64,000 nt of DNA from CAWDZK01 sp963807005 (GTDB lineage Bacteria > Actinomycetota > Actinomycetes > JACCUZ01). Position 1 is the stretch's first letter, and every line of letters starts with the position of its first letter. A program made the translations under genes and the position numbers. The stretch spans positions 806,001 to 870,000 of the forward strand of contig CAWDZK010000006.1 in NCBI GenBank assembly GCA_963807005.1, in the 5' to 3' direction. This document shows positions 39,420 to 47,805 of the stretch, one piece after another. Under the pieces are notes generated by a model. It did not search any database. It saw only the letters and a program-made list of their open reading frames with translations, and was not told the origin of the DNA.

Positions 39420-40331
39420 GTGCCTGTCCTGCTTCCTCGTTCCCGACAGCGCCTCCCGCGGGCCCGCCCCGCCCGCCTGGTCGCGGTCGGGCTCGTCCTG
39501 GGTGTGATCGCGACGGCCGCGCCGACCGCGGCGACTGCCGCGCCTGCCCGGGTCACCAAGGTGCTCGTCATCGTGGTGGAGAACCACTCGCTGGCCCAGA
39601 TGAAGGCCGGGATGCCGTACGCCTACTCGCAGGCGAGGACCTACGGCTACGCGTCGAGGTGGACTGCGATCACGCACCCCTCGTTGCCCAACTACCTCGC
39701 GATGGTCTCCGGGCGCACGCACGGCGTCGCCGACAACGACCCGCCGTCGGCGCACCCGCTGCCCGGCTGGACCGTCTTCGGCCAGGCCAGGGCGCGGGGG
39801 AAGACCGCGAAGACCTACGCGGAGGGGATGACCTCCCGCTGCCAGCTCTCGAACACCGGCCGCTACGCCGTCAAGCACAACCCGTGGCCGTACTTCACCC
39901 GGGAGCGCGCGCTCTGCCGCAGGTACGACGTCTCCACGTCCCGGATCACCCGGAACATCGCCAAGGGCAGGCTCCCCAACGTCGGATTCGTGGTGCCGGA
40001 CCTCTGCAACGACGGGCACGACTGCTCCCTGGCGACTGCGGACGCGTGGGTCAGGAAGCTGGTGACGGCGGTGAAGGCCGGGCCGGACTGGCGGTCTGGC
40101 CGGCTGGCGGTGGTGCTGACCGCCGACGAGGACGACCGGAGGTCCGGCAACCGGGTCCTGACGGTCGTGCTGCACCCCAGCCTGTCGCACAAGGTCGTGA
40201 GCCGCCCACTCACCCACTACTCGCTGACCCGGTTCATCGAGGACGTGATCGGCGCCAAGCGGCTGCGCAACGCGAAGCGCGCCCCGGACCTCGCCACGGC
40301 GTTCGGTCTGACCGTCCGTCCGCGCCGCTGA
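39420..40331 (+). CDS. secreted phosphoesterase / acid phosphatase-like protein
   Basis: This 303-residue exported protein has a signal peptide (basic RLPRARPARL, hydrophobic 20-36, ATAAPA) and then a phosphoesterase domain. Landmarks are VLVIVVENHS (metal/nucleophile region), THPSLPNYLAMVSG, YAVKHNPWPYF, DLCNDGHDC, DEDDRRSGN and LTHYSLTRF. It is a single-domain relative of the C-terminal half of the protein at 19895-21565. GTG start. Flanked by two paralogous small genes. Confidence 0.87.
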   Translation: MPVLLPRSRQRLPRARPARLVAVGLVLGVIATAAPTAATAAPARVTKVLVIVVENHSLAQMKAGMPYAYSQARTYGYASRWTAITHPSLPNYLAMVSGRTHGVADNDPPSAHPLPGWTVFGQARARGKTAKTYAEGMTSRCQLSNTGRYAVKHNPWPYFTRERALCRRYDVSTSRITRNIAKGRLPNVGFVVPDLCNDGHDCSLATADAWVRKLVTAVKAGPDWRSGRLAVVLTADEDDRRSGNRVLTVVLHPSLSHKVVSRPLTHYSLTRFIEDVIGAKRLRNAKRAPDLATAFGLTVRPRR

Positions 40332-40450
40332 CGCACCCACCGGCACCGCCGCGGTCGCCACCTGCGACGTCGGCGGCGTCGACGCCAGCCGGTCCCATTG
40401 CTGGTTCACGGTGCTGGGTCGGGGGCAGGATGGCAGCGGAGGTCATCCGC

Positions 40451-40648
40451 ATGACTGAGCCGGTGGAAGAGCCGCGCCCGACAGCGGAACCCGACGAGGA
40501 GTTCGGGCTGCGCGTCGAGTGGCAGTCGGAAGCGGTGCGGCTGGAGGCCGCGGAGTTCCTGCTGGCCACCCGCTCCCAGCAGGAGCGCCGACTGCGGATC
40601 GCCCGGGACCTCGACGCGCTGCGTGTCCTCGAACGCCCGGCCCCCTGA
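40451..40648 (+). CDS. small protein sharing the WQSEAVR helix with 39018-39344
   Basis: This 65-residue protein (ATG 40451 with GGAGG 8 bases upstream; an in-frame ATG at 40430 is possible) has the core VEWQSEAVRLEAAEFLLATR, nearly identical to the first copy, and a basic C-terminal helix (RRLRIARDLDALRVLER). No domain recognised; the conservation within the genome suggests a real, possibly actinobacteria-specific family. Confidence 0.65.
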   Translation: MTEPVEEPRPTAEPDEEFGLRVEWQSEAVRLEAAEFLLATRSQQERRLRIARDLDALRVLERPAP

Positions 40649-40714
40649 GGTCGGGCGCACGAGGTCGGCTGCACGCTGACCGGCGGCATCCGCCCTGGTT
40701 CAGAGGAGCGGGGG

Positions 40715-40787
40715 CGCGCCCGGCAGGACTCGAACCTGCGACCAACTGCTTAGAAGGCAGCCGCTCTATCCACTGAGCTACGGGCGC
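40715..40787 (-). tRNA. tRNA-Arg (anticodon TCT)
   Basis: On the minus strand the acceptor GCGCCCG pairs with CGGGCGC, and the anticodon stem GCTGC/GCAGT encloses loop CTTCTAA, giving TCT for AGA codons. The T-arm GCAGGTTCGAGTCCTGC and discriminator G follow. CCA is not encoded. Confidence 0.96.
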
Positions 40788-40925
40788 CGACGACCGGCCG
40801 CCCCGCGGCGGCGCGGCGATCGCACGGTGCAACGGTAGCGGCGCCCATGGCCAGCAGCGGGGCATGGCGGACCGATCGACGGGTACGTCCGGAAGGGAAC
40901 GTCAGTGCGACACGAGGAGGACGCC

Positions 40926-41291
40926 ATGGCCGTGACCGCCTTCCAGGACCTGCCCCTGGCCGACCGGGACCGCGAGTGGGACGGCGCCGCCGCCGAGAAG
41001 CGGGTGCGCGAGTGGGCGGGGGCGCAGGACGAGCCGAACGAGAGGTACCGCGACGCGCACGTCTGGTACGACGCGGACAAGAAGGAGAACTTCGGCAGCT
41101 ACAAGCTGCTGGTGGCCGATGTCGTCGACGGCAAGCTGACTGCCGTACCGCGGGGAGTGATGGCGGCCGGGAACGTGATGGAGGGCTCGCGCGGGGGAGT
41201 CGACCTGCCGCACGGGGACATCGACCGGGTGAAGTCCCACCTGGCGAAGTACTACGCGAAGATGGACGACGCCGCGCCCTGGGAGCGCTGA
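40926..41291 (+). CDS. DUF6582-like small protein
   Basis: This 121-residue cytoplasmic protein has the conserved actinobacterial layout LPLADRDREWDGAAAEKRVREWAGA...HVWYDADKKENFGSYKLLVADVVDGKL..., ending with RVKSHLAKYYAKMDDAAPWER. The last segment resembles the DUF6582 tail of phage prohead-protease-type proteins, although no phage genes are nearby. Function unknown. AGGAGG with 6-base spacing sets the start at ATG 40926. Confidence 0.8.
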   Translation: MAVTAFQDLPLADRDREWDGAAAEKRVREWAGAQDEPNERYRDAHVWYDADKKENFGSYKLLVADVVDGKLTAVPRGVMAAGNVMEGSRGGVDLPHGDIDRVKSHLAKYYAKMDDAAPWER

Positions 41292-41373
41292 CCCAGCCGT
41301 TCGGGCGGCTCGCCAGGTGCGGTGCGCGGCTCCTGCGCGAGGCGCAGGAGCCGCGCCGGTCACCGGCCCCGGC

Positions 41374-41928
41374 TCACGCGGGCGGAGCGCCGCCGGGCTG
41401 CCACGAGACCATCGAGGAGCCGGTCTCGAGCAACGTCTTGAGGTCGCTGAGCGCCCAGGCGTGGCCGCCGCCGGCGCCCATGTCCTCGTCCGACCCGGTG
41501 ACCATCGCCAGCGTCCTCGGGGCGCCCTCGCACTCGTGCACCGCGGTGAGTGAGCAGTAGCCCCCGGGCAGCTCCTTGATCTCGTAGGTGAGCCGGGTGA
41601 ACGGTTCCTGCGCGGTGGTCGGGTCCATGAGCATCCGCCAGGTGGTGACCAGGCGACGCGGGGGGTCGGCCTCGAGCACCTCGCCGTCGATGATCGGGTC
41701 CGGGCACGGGTAGCCGCCCGCCTCGGCGCCGGCCTTGAAGGCGGCCGACGGGTGGACCAGCGCCTGGCCGCCGGGCCGAAGGTCGAGCTCCGCCAACCCG
41801 GTGTAGCCGTACTTCTCGGTCCACTCCGGCTCGGTGATGGCCGCCCAGATCTGCTCGGCGCTGGTCTTGATGTACACGCGATGGACGTGGGTGGTGGTCG
41901 TGGTGGTGCCGTCTGCCGTCGTGGTCAT
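41374..41928 (-). CDS. SRPBCC / AHSA1-type START-like domain protein
   Basis: In this 184-residue protein, residues 14-165 form the SRPBCC fold (VHRVYIKTSAEQIWAAITEPEWTEKYGY...RLVTTWRM...FTRLTYEIKELPGG). This family, paired with ArsR-type regulators in many actinobacteria, binds hydrophobic ligands. The ATG overlaps the arsR-type gene stop as ATGA, so the two form an operon under the operator at 42255-42272. Confidence 0.9.
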   Translation of the reverse strand: MTTTADGTTTTTTHVHRVYIKTSAEQIWAAITEPEWTEKYGYTGLAELDLRPGGQALVHPSAAFKAGAEAGGYPCPDPIIDGEVLEADPPRRLVTTWRMLMDPTTAQEPFTRLTYEIKELPGGYCSLTAVHECEGAPRTLAMVTGSDEDMGAGGGHAWALSDLKTLLETGSSMVSWQPGGAPPA

Positions 41929-42242
41929 GAGTCCTTCTCCAGCTGGTGTTTGAGGTCGACGAGCGCGCTCACCTGGCGCTCGGTGTACTTGTCGATCCAC
42001 CGGTCGTGGACCAGCCGGATCGGCACCGGGTTGAGGAAGTGCAGCTTCTCCCGGCCCTGCTTGCGGGCGACGACCAGTCCGGCCTCCTCGAGGACCTTCA
42101 GGTGCTTCATCACCCCGAACCGGGTCATCGTCAGCTCGGACTCCAGCTCGGTGAGCGTGCGGCCGTCGCGGACGAAGAGCAGGTCGAGGAGGAACCGCCG
42201 GGTCGGGTCGGCGAGCGCCTTGAAGACCCGGTCGTCGCTCAC
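41925..42242 (-). CDS. ArsR-family winged-helix repressor
   Basis: This 105-residue HTH_20/ArsR-type regulator (VFKALADPTRRFLLDLLFVRDGRTLTELESELTMTRFGVMKHLKVLEEAGLV) lacks a clear metal-binding cysteine motif. The GTG at 42242 is chosen because -10-like TATGCT (42254-42249) ends 6 bases upstream; a GTG at 42263 would lie inside the operator. Very probably autoregulated through the palindrome in its promoter. Confidence 0.9.
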   Translation of the reverse strand: MSDDRVFKALADPTRRFLLDLLFVRDGRTLTELESELTMTRFGVMKHLKVLEEAGLVVARKQGREKLHFLNPVPIRLVHDRWIDKYTERQVSALVDLKHQLEKDS

Positions 42243-42248
42243 CCGGCC

Positions 42249-42278
42249 AGCATAGGTGACCACATGGTCACCTGTCTA
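42249..42278 (-). promoter_or_regulatory. promoter with operator filling the spacer (arsR-SRPBCC operon)
   Basis: On the minus strand, TAGACA (42278-42273) and TATGCT (42254-42249) are separated by 18 bases. Those 18 bases are exactly the perfect palindrome GGTGACCATGTGGTCACC (42272-42255). The start codon lies 6 bases after the -10. Binding of a repressor dimer would cover the whole promoter. Confidence 0.75.
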
Positions 42279-42310
42279 GGGTGCGCCGATCGACCGGCCG
42301 CCCGCATGCG

Positions 42311-43711
42311 CTACCAGGTGCTCGGCTTGCCCTTCTGGTAGAGCCACCCGTCGAAGAACCCGGACAGGTCACGTCCGGAGTACGACGACGCGAAACCGGT
42401 GAAGTCCTCGACGGTCGCCGTGCCGTACTTCCTGCTCTCGTGCCAGGCGCGCAGCAGGGGGAAGAACGTGTCGTCGCCCAGCCGCACCCGCAGGGCCTGC
42501 AGCGCCATCGCGCCCCGCTGGTAGACGGAGGTGTCGAAGATGTCCTGGGCACCACCCGGCGTCGCCGGCGGTGGTGACCACACCGGGCTGCCGGCCTTCT
42601 TCGCGTACAGCCGGTCGAAGAACTGCTGGGCGGTCCGGCCGCCCGAGTGCTCGCTCCACATCCAGCTGAGGAACTCCGCGAAGCCCTCGTTCACCCAGAT
42701 GTCCCGCCACCGGCTCAGCGTCACCGAGTCCCCGAACCACATGTGCGCCTGCTCGTGCGCGAGGGTCAGCTCGTCGGGCGGGCTGTCGTACAGCGGCCGG
42801 CTCTGGTTCTCCAGGGCGTAGCCGACCTTCGGGGCGTTGTCGACGACGGCACCGGTCGACGAGAAGGGGTACGGCCCGAGGAGGCCGACGAAGTAGTCGG
42901 TGACCGCCGGGAGCCTGGCCAGCACGGCACGGCTCGCCCTCGCGACGGTCGGGTCGACGGCGACGTAGTACGGGATGCCGCCCGGGGTCGTGCCGGTGCG
43001 CACACTGAAGGTCCCCGTGGTGACCGTCGCGAGGTAGGTGGCCATCGGTTCCCTGCTGCGCCAGGTGAAGGTGCGCCAGCCGTCGCGACGCGCCGTGATG
43101 CGCGCGAGCTCGCCGTTGGCGACGGCGGTCACCCGTGCGGGGACGGTGACGCGGAAGGAGTAGGTCGCCTTGTCGCGCGGGGTGTCGTTGCACGGGAACC
43201 AGCTCGGGGCGCCCTGCGGCTCACCGACCACGAAGGCCCCGTCGGACGTCGCCACCCACCCCTCGAGGGAGCCGTCGGGGTCGCGCACCGCCCGGGGCCG
43301 GCCGGCGTAGCGGACCACGACGGTGAAGCGCCCGCCGGCGGCGACCGCGCGGCGAGGACGGACCACGAGCTCCTGCTTCAGCCGGGCCGGCTGGGTGAAC
43401 GCCGCGCGCTTGCCGTCGACCCGTACGGACCGCACGGTGAGTGCCCGGCGGAAGTCCAGGTCGAACACCCTGAGCCTGGACGTCGCGGTCGCGGTGATCC
43501 TGGCGGTGGCCACGAGGTGCTGGCGGGCCGGCGCGTAGCGCAGCGTCAGGTCGTAGTGGGCGACGTCGTACCCGCCGTTGCCCTGCCGCGGGTAGTAGGG
43601 GTCGCCGCCTCCGGCGCGCGACGTGCCGGCCACGGCCGGGCCGGCGGTCAGGCCGGCGCACGCGAGCAGGGCCGCGCCCAGGCCGGCCCAGCGCGGGAGG
43701 GGAAGCGTCAT
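42311..43711 (-). CDS. secreted M1-family metallopeptidase (aminopeptidase N type)
   Basis: This 466-residue exported protein has a signal peptide (residues 8-28), an N-terminal beta domain and the gluzincin motif HEQAHMWFGDSVTLSRWRDIWVNEGFAEF (HExxH-x18-E). GxMxN appears replaced by the more divergent GEPQGAPSWFPCND region. At 466 residues it is a short M1 type lacking the C-terminal ERAP1-like domain. ATG 43711 selected as start of the signal peptide. Confidence 0.92.
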   Translation of the reverse strand: MTLPLPRWAGLGAALLACAGLTAGPAVAGTSRAGGGDPYYPRQGNGGYDVAHYDLTLRYAPARQHLVATARITATATSRLRVFDLDFRRALTVRSVRVDGKRAAFTQPARLKQELVVRPRRAVAAGGRFTVVVRYAGRPRAVRDPDGSLEGWVATSDGAFVVGEPQGAPSWFPCNDTPRDKATYSFRVTVPARVTAVANGELARITARRDGWRTFTWRSREPMATYLATVTTGTFSVRTGTTPGGIPYYVAVDPTVARASRAVLARLPAVTDYFVGLLGPYPFSSTGAVVDNAPKVGYALENQSRPLYDSPPDELTLAHEQAHMWFGDSVTLSRWRDIWVNEGFAEFLSWMWSEHSGGRTAQQFFDRLYAKKAGSPVWSPPPATPGGAQDIFDTSVYQRGAMALQALRVRLGDDTFFPLLRAWHESRKYGTATVEDFTGFASSYSGRDLSGFFDGWLYQKGKPSTW

Positions 43712-43817
43712 CGGACCGGGCTCGTGGCGACCATGGCCGGGACGGTACGGGACGCCTACGGCGCGCCGGTGATCGACACAACCCACGCCCCGGCCGCTGG
43801 TGGGCGAGGATTGCCCT

Positions 43818-45509
43818 GTGGCACCCGGCGCCGGATCTGCAGCGCTGCTGGCCGCCCTGGAGGGGCTGGGCGAGCAGGTCGCGGAGCTGCGCCTTCCGCT
43901 GGACGTCCCGGGCGCCGGGCCGGCCCGGGCGCTGCGCCGGGAGGCCGCCGACCAGCTCACCGACTACGTGCTGCCCCGGCTGCGCCGGCTGGACGCGCCG
44001 CTGCTCGCCGTCGTCGGCGGACCGACCGGTGCCGGCAAGTCGACCCTGGTGAACAGCCTGGTCGGTGCGCGGATCAGTGCGGCCGGCGTCCTGCGACCCA
44101 CCACCCGCTCGGCCGTGCTGGCCTACCACCCGAGCGACAACGCCTGGTTCGAGGAACCGCGGATCCTGCCCGGCCTGACGCGCACGGTGACCAGCTCCAC
44201 CGACCCCGGCAGCCTCCAGCTGGTGCCGAGCCCGGGGATCCCGCCCGGGCTGGCCGTCCTCGACGCCCCGGACATCGACTCCGTGGTCACCCGCAACCGT
44301 GAGCTCGCGACGCAGCTGCTCGCGGCCGCCGACATGTGGCTGTTCGTCACCACCGCGGCGCGCTACGCCGACGCCGTCCCGTGGGAGTTCCTGCGGCTGG
44401 CGGTCACCCGCGGCACCGCGGTCGCCGTCCTGCTCGACCGGGTGCCGCCGGAGGCCCTGGACGAGGTGCGCGGCCACCTGGCCGCGATGCTCACCGACCA
44501 CGGGCTCGGCGGTGCGCCGCTGTTCGTCGTACCGGAGTCCGCCACCTTCGACGCCCTGCTCCCGCCGGAGGCGGTGGACCCGGTCCGCAGCTGGCTGCAC
44601 GGGCTCGCCGCGGACGCCGACACCCGCGCCGCGGTGGTGCGGCACACGCTGGACGGCGCGGTCCGATCGCTCGCGGCACGGGTGTTCACCCTCGCGGCAG
44701 CCGCGGACGACCAGGCGGAAGCGGTGCGGCGGCTGCGGACGGCGGTGGACGCGGCCTACGACGAGGCCCTCCAGCAGGTCTCCACGGCGAGCGGGGACGG
44801 GTCCCTGCTGCGCGGAGAGGTGCTGGCGCGCTGGCAGGAGTTCGTGGGCACCGGCGAGATGATGCGGGCGCTGGAGTCGAAGGTGTCGCGGGTCCGGGAC
44901 CGGGTCACCGCGGCCGTCCAGGGCAAGCCGGCCCCGGGCCACGACCTGGCCGAGGCCCTGGAGTCCGGCGTCGAGGCGCTGGTCCGCTCGGCGTCGGACA
45001 CCGCGGCGGAGCGGGTCGGCTCGGCGTGGGCGGCGGACCCGGCCGGCGCCCAGCTGCTCGACGACGACGACCTCCGGCGGTCGTCCGCAGAGCTGGGTGC
45101 GGCCACCGCTCGCGAGGTCCGCGAGTGGCAGGCCGCGGTGCTCGAGCTGGTGCGCAGCCAGGCGCAGGGAAAGCGGAGCACCGCCCGGTACCTCGCGTTC
45201 GGCGTCAACGGCCTCGGTCTGATGACCATGATCGTGGTCTTCGCTCACACCGGCGGGCTGGTGGCGGGCGAGGTCGCGGTCGCGACCGGAGCCTCCGCGC
45301 TGAGCCAGAAGGTGCTCGAGGCGGTGCTGGGCGACCAGGCGGTGCGGTCGCTGGCCGAGCAGGCCCGGGCCGACCTCGAGCGCCGGGTCGCCGGCCTTCT
45401 CGACGGGGAGCGTCGACGGTTCACGTCCCGGCTGGACGGGGCGGGTGTGCTGGCCGACGCCGGCCCGCTGCTGCGCCTGGCCGTGCAGGACGTGGAGGAC
45501 GCCCGATGA
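43818..45509 (+). CDS. dynamin-like GTPase, first of a pair
   Basis: This 563-residue GTPase has Walker A GGPTGAGKST (67-76), a G3-like LDAPDID and a helical C-terminal half. A hydrophobic hairpin lies at about 455-495 (LAFGVNGLGLMTMIVVFAHTGGLVAGEVAVATGA), suggesting membrane association. G4 is not canonical. GTG 43818 has GAGGA 7 bases upstream. ATGA overlap with the next GTPase gene. Paired GTPases of this kind occur widely in actinobacteria; membrane remodelling is a family-based guess. Confidence 0.8.
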   Translation: MAPGAGSAALLAALEGLGEQVAELRLPLDVPGAGPARALRREAADQLTDYVLPRLRRLDAPLLAVVGGPTGAGKSTLVNSLVGARISAAGVLRPTTRSAVLAYHPSDNAWFEEPRILPGLTRTVTSSTDPGSLQLVPSPGIPPGLAVLDAPDIDSVVTRNRELATQLLAAADMWLFVTTAARYADAVPWEFLRLAVTRGTAVAVLLDRVPPEALDEVRGHLAAMLTDHGLGGAPLFVVPESATFDALLPPEAVDPVRSWLHGLAADADTRAAVVRHTLDGAVRSLAARVFTLAAAADDQAEAVRRLRTAVDAAYDEALQQVSTASGDGSLLRGEVLARWQEFVGTGEMMRALESKVSRVRDRVTAAVQGKPAPGHDLAEALESGVEALVRSASDTAAERVGSAWAADPAGAQLLDDDDLRRSSAELGAATAREVREWQAAVLELVRSQAQGKRSTARYLAFGVNGLGLMTMIVVFAHTGGLVAGEVAVATGASALSQKVLEAVLGDQAVRSLAEQARADLERRVAGLLDGERRRFTSRLDGAGVLADAGPLLRLAVQDVEDAR

Positions 45510-47158
45510 GCCCGCGGCTGCGCTCCCGGCACCGCCGGGCCGACCTGCCCGGCATGCTCGCCGCCCTCGACGAGGCCGTCGAGGCTCTCGACGGCCGGGT
45601 GGACGACCCCCGGCTGCTGGAGCGTGCCCGGGCGGTGTCGACCCGGGCCGGCGAGCGGCTCCGGCTCTCCGGCGAGCACACGGTCGTCGCCCTGGCGGGC
45701 TCGACCGGCAGCGGCAAGTCCTCCCTGTTCAACGTCCTCTCCGGCCAGGACCTCTCACCGGTCGGCGTACGACGACCCACGACGGCGAAGGCGTTCGCCG
45801 GCGTCTGGGGCTCGGACGGCGCCGCTCCGCTGGTGCAGTGGCTCGGGGTGCCGCGCAAGCAGACCCACTGGCGGCACGGGCCCGGGCTGCGCGAGGAGGA
45901 CCTCGGGGACCTGGCCGGCCTGGTGCTGCTCGACCTGCCCGACCACGACTCCACCGTCGCCGCGCACCAGCACGAGGTCGACCGGCTGGTCGACCTCGTC
46001 GACCTGATCGTCTGGGTCGTCGACCCGCAGAAGTACGCCGACGAGGTGCTGCACGAGCGGTACCTCCGACAGCTGGTCGGCCACCAGGCCGTGACGGTCG
46101 TCGTCCTCAACCAGATCGACACGATCAACCCGTTCGCCGCAGCGGAGTGCGCCGAGGACCTGCGCCGGCTGCTGGACGCCGACGGGCTCAAGCGCTCGCC
46201 GCTGCTCACCTGCTCGGCGCGCACCGGCGCCGGCATCGACGCCCTGCGGGCCCTGCTCGTCGACGCGGTCGCCACCAGACGGGCCCGCAACGACCGGCTG
46301 GTCGCGGACGTCGAGGAGGTCGTCGAGCGACTGTTCGCGACCGTGTCGGCCGACGAGCCGTCCGGTGTCGTCGGCGCCGAGCGCGACCAGCTGGTCGAGG
46401 CGCTGGCGACCTCCGCCGGCGTGCCCGTCATCGGCGCGGCCGTCGAGGAGTCCTGGCGGCTGCGGGCCGAGGGGCTGCTCGGCTGGCCGCCCACCCGATG
46501 GGCGCGGCGGCTGCGACCGGACCCGCTGCGGCGGCTGCACCTGCGGGGAGAGGACCGCAAGCAGGTGCGCACCGAGCTGGTGCGGTCCTCGGTGCCCGAG
46601 GCCACCCCGGTGCAGCGCGCCCAGGTCGACACGGCCCTGCGGGCCGCCTGCGACGGCGTCTCGCACGACCTGCCCCGCCCGTGGCGGCGCGCGGTCCGCA
46701 ACGCGGCCGGGGGGAGGTCGTCGGACGTCCGGGACCGGATCGACCAGGCCGTCACCGGCACCGACCTCGGGGTCGACCGGGTGCCCGTCTGGTGGCGGCT
46801 CGGCGGCGCCCTGCAGCTCGTCCTGGCGCTGGCCGCGCTGACCGGCGCCGGGTGGCTGCTGGCCCTGGCGTTCGGGTCCTACCTGCGCCTGCCCGACCCT
46901 CCGACGCCGGACGTCGTCGGCTTCCCGGTCCCGACCCTGCTGTTCGTGGGCGGAGTCGTCCTCGGGCTGGTGCTCGCCGCGGTCGGCCGCACGCTGGTCC
47001 GCGGGGGCGCTCTGACCCGTCGACGGCGGGCGGAGCGCCGCCTCAGGTCGGCGATCGAGACGGTCGCCGACGAGCTGATGCTCGGCCCGGTCGAGGCGGA
47101 GCTGGCCCGGCACCAGCGAGCCCGGCTGGCGCTGGACCGGGCCCGCACCGGAGGCTGA
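45506..47158 (+). CDS. dynamin-like / YfjP-type GTPase, second of a pair
   Basis: This 550-residue protein has Walker A GSTGSGKSS (65-73), G3 DLPDHDS, G4 NQID and G5-like CSARTG. Two transmembrane helices near the C-terminus (about 430-452 and 468-488) flank a short Pro-rich loop. It is more canonical in its G domain than its partner. Translationally coupled to the preceding gene, so the two products probably form a heteromeric membrane GTPase. Confidence 0.85.
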   Translation: MSPRLRSRHRRADLPGMLAALDEAVEALDGRVDDPRLLERARAVSTRAGERLRLSGEHTVVALAGSTGSGKSSLFNVLSGQDLSPVGVRRPTTAKAFAGVWGSDGAAPLVQWLGVPRKQTHWRHGPGLREEDLGDLAGLVLLDLPDHDSTVAAHQHEVDRLVDLVDLIVWVVDPQKYADEVLHERYLRQLVGHQAVTVVVLNQIDTINPFAAAECAEDLRRLLDADGLKRSPLLTCSARTGAGIDALRALLVDAVATRRARNDRLVADVEEVVERLFATVSADEPSGVVGAERDQLVEALATSAGVPVIGAAVEESWRLRAEGLLGWPPTRWARRLRPDPLRRLHLRGEDRKQVRTELVRSSVPEATPVQRAQVDTALRAACDGVSHDLPRPWRRAVRNAAGGRSSDVRDRIDQAVTGTDLGVDRVPVWWRLGGALQLVLALAALTGAGWLLALAFGSYLRLPDPPTPDVVGFPVPTLLFVGGVVLGLVLAAVGRTLVRGGALTRRRRAERRLRSAIETVADELMLGPVEAELARHQRARLALDRARTGG

Positions 47159-47301
47159 CCTCCTCCACAGGCCGGCGGCCGCCGGCCGCGGTCCACAGAT
47201 CGGTTCCGGACGTCCCGCCCCGCCCGCCAGGGCGGGCATCGTCGTCGTACGACGGCGGCGCGACGCCGCGCACGACCAGGACCGGTGCCGGAGGAGGACC
47301 C

Positions 47302-47793
47302 ATGAACGAGACGATGGTCACGGTGGTGGGCCACGTGGCGAGCGAGCCCACCATGCGGGTGACCTCGGCCGGTGACCGGGTCACCCGGTTCCGGCTGGCG
47401 TCCACCGAGCGCCGGTACGACCGGGGCGCCGGCGGCTGGCGCGACGGCGAGACGATCTTCTGGGACGTGTCGTGCTGGCGACGGGCGGCCGAGAACGTCG
47501 CCGACTCGGTGTCGAAGGGGCAGCCGGTGGTCGTGCACGGCCGGATGCGCACGCGAGGCTATGAGGTCGACGGCCAGCGCCGGACCTCGCTGGAGATCGA
47601 CGCGCGCACAGTGGGGCACGACCTGACCCGCGGCGTGGCGACGTTCCGCAAGAGCGCGCCGCGTCCGCGGGACGGCGGCCCCGGTGAGCCGGTGCCCCGG
47701 CCGGAGGTGACGACCGATGCCGCCGTCGCCACCCTGCCCTCCGACCGGGCGCAGCACCCGGCGACACGCTCCGGCGACGGCACCGCCGCGTGA
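47302..47793 (+). CDS. SSB-like single-stranded DNA-binding protein (accessory)
   Basis: In this 163-residue protein, residues 1-110 form the SSB OB-fold (VTVVGHVASEPTMRVTSAGDRVTRFRLAS...WDVSCWRRAAENVADSVSKGQPVVVHGRM). The C-terminus lacks the acidic DDDIPF-type tail of the housekeeping Ssb, so this is likely an accessory paralogue. ATG with GGAGGAGG upstream. It follows the GTPase pair but is 143 bases away and need not be co-transcribed. Confidence 0.92.
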   Translation: MNETMVTVVGHVASEPTMRVTSAGDRVTRFRLASTERRYDRGAGGWRDGETIFWDVSCWRRAAENVADSVSKGQPVVVHGRMRTRGYEVDGQRRTSLEIDARTVGHDLTRGVATFRKSAPRPRDGGPGEPVPRPEVTTDAAVATLPSDRAQHPATRSGDGTAA

Positions 47794-47805
47794 CGCGGCC
47801 GACCC

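Noticed and set aside
40926..41291. Prophage remnant, because the protein tail resembles a phage prohead-protease-associated domain
   Set aside because: No other phage gene, integrase or attachment site is adjacent to the tRNA-Arg, and this small protein family is common in non-phage actinobacterial contexts.
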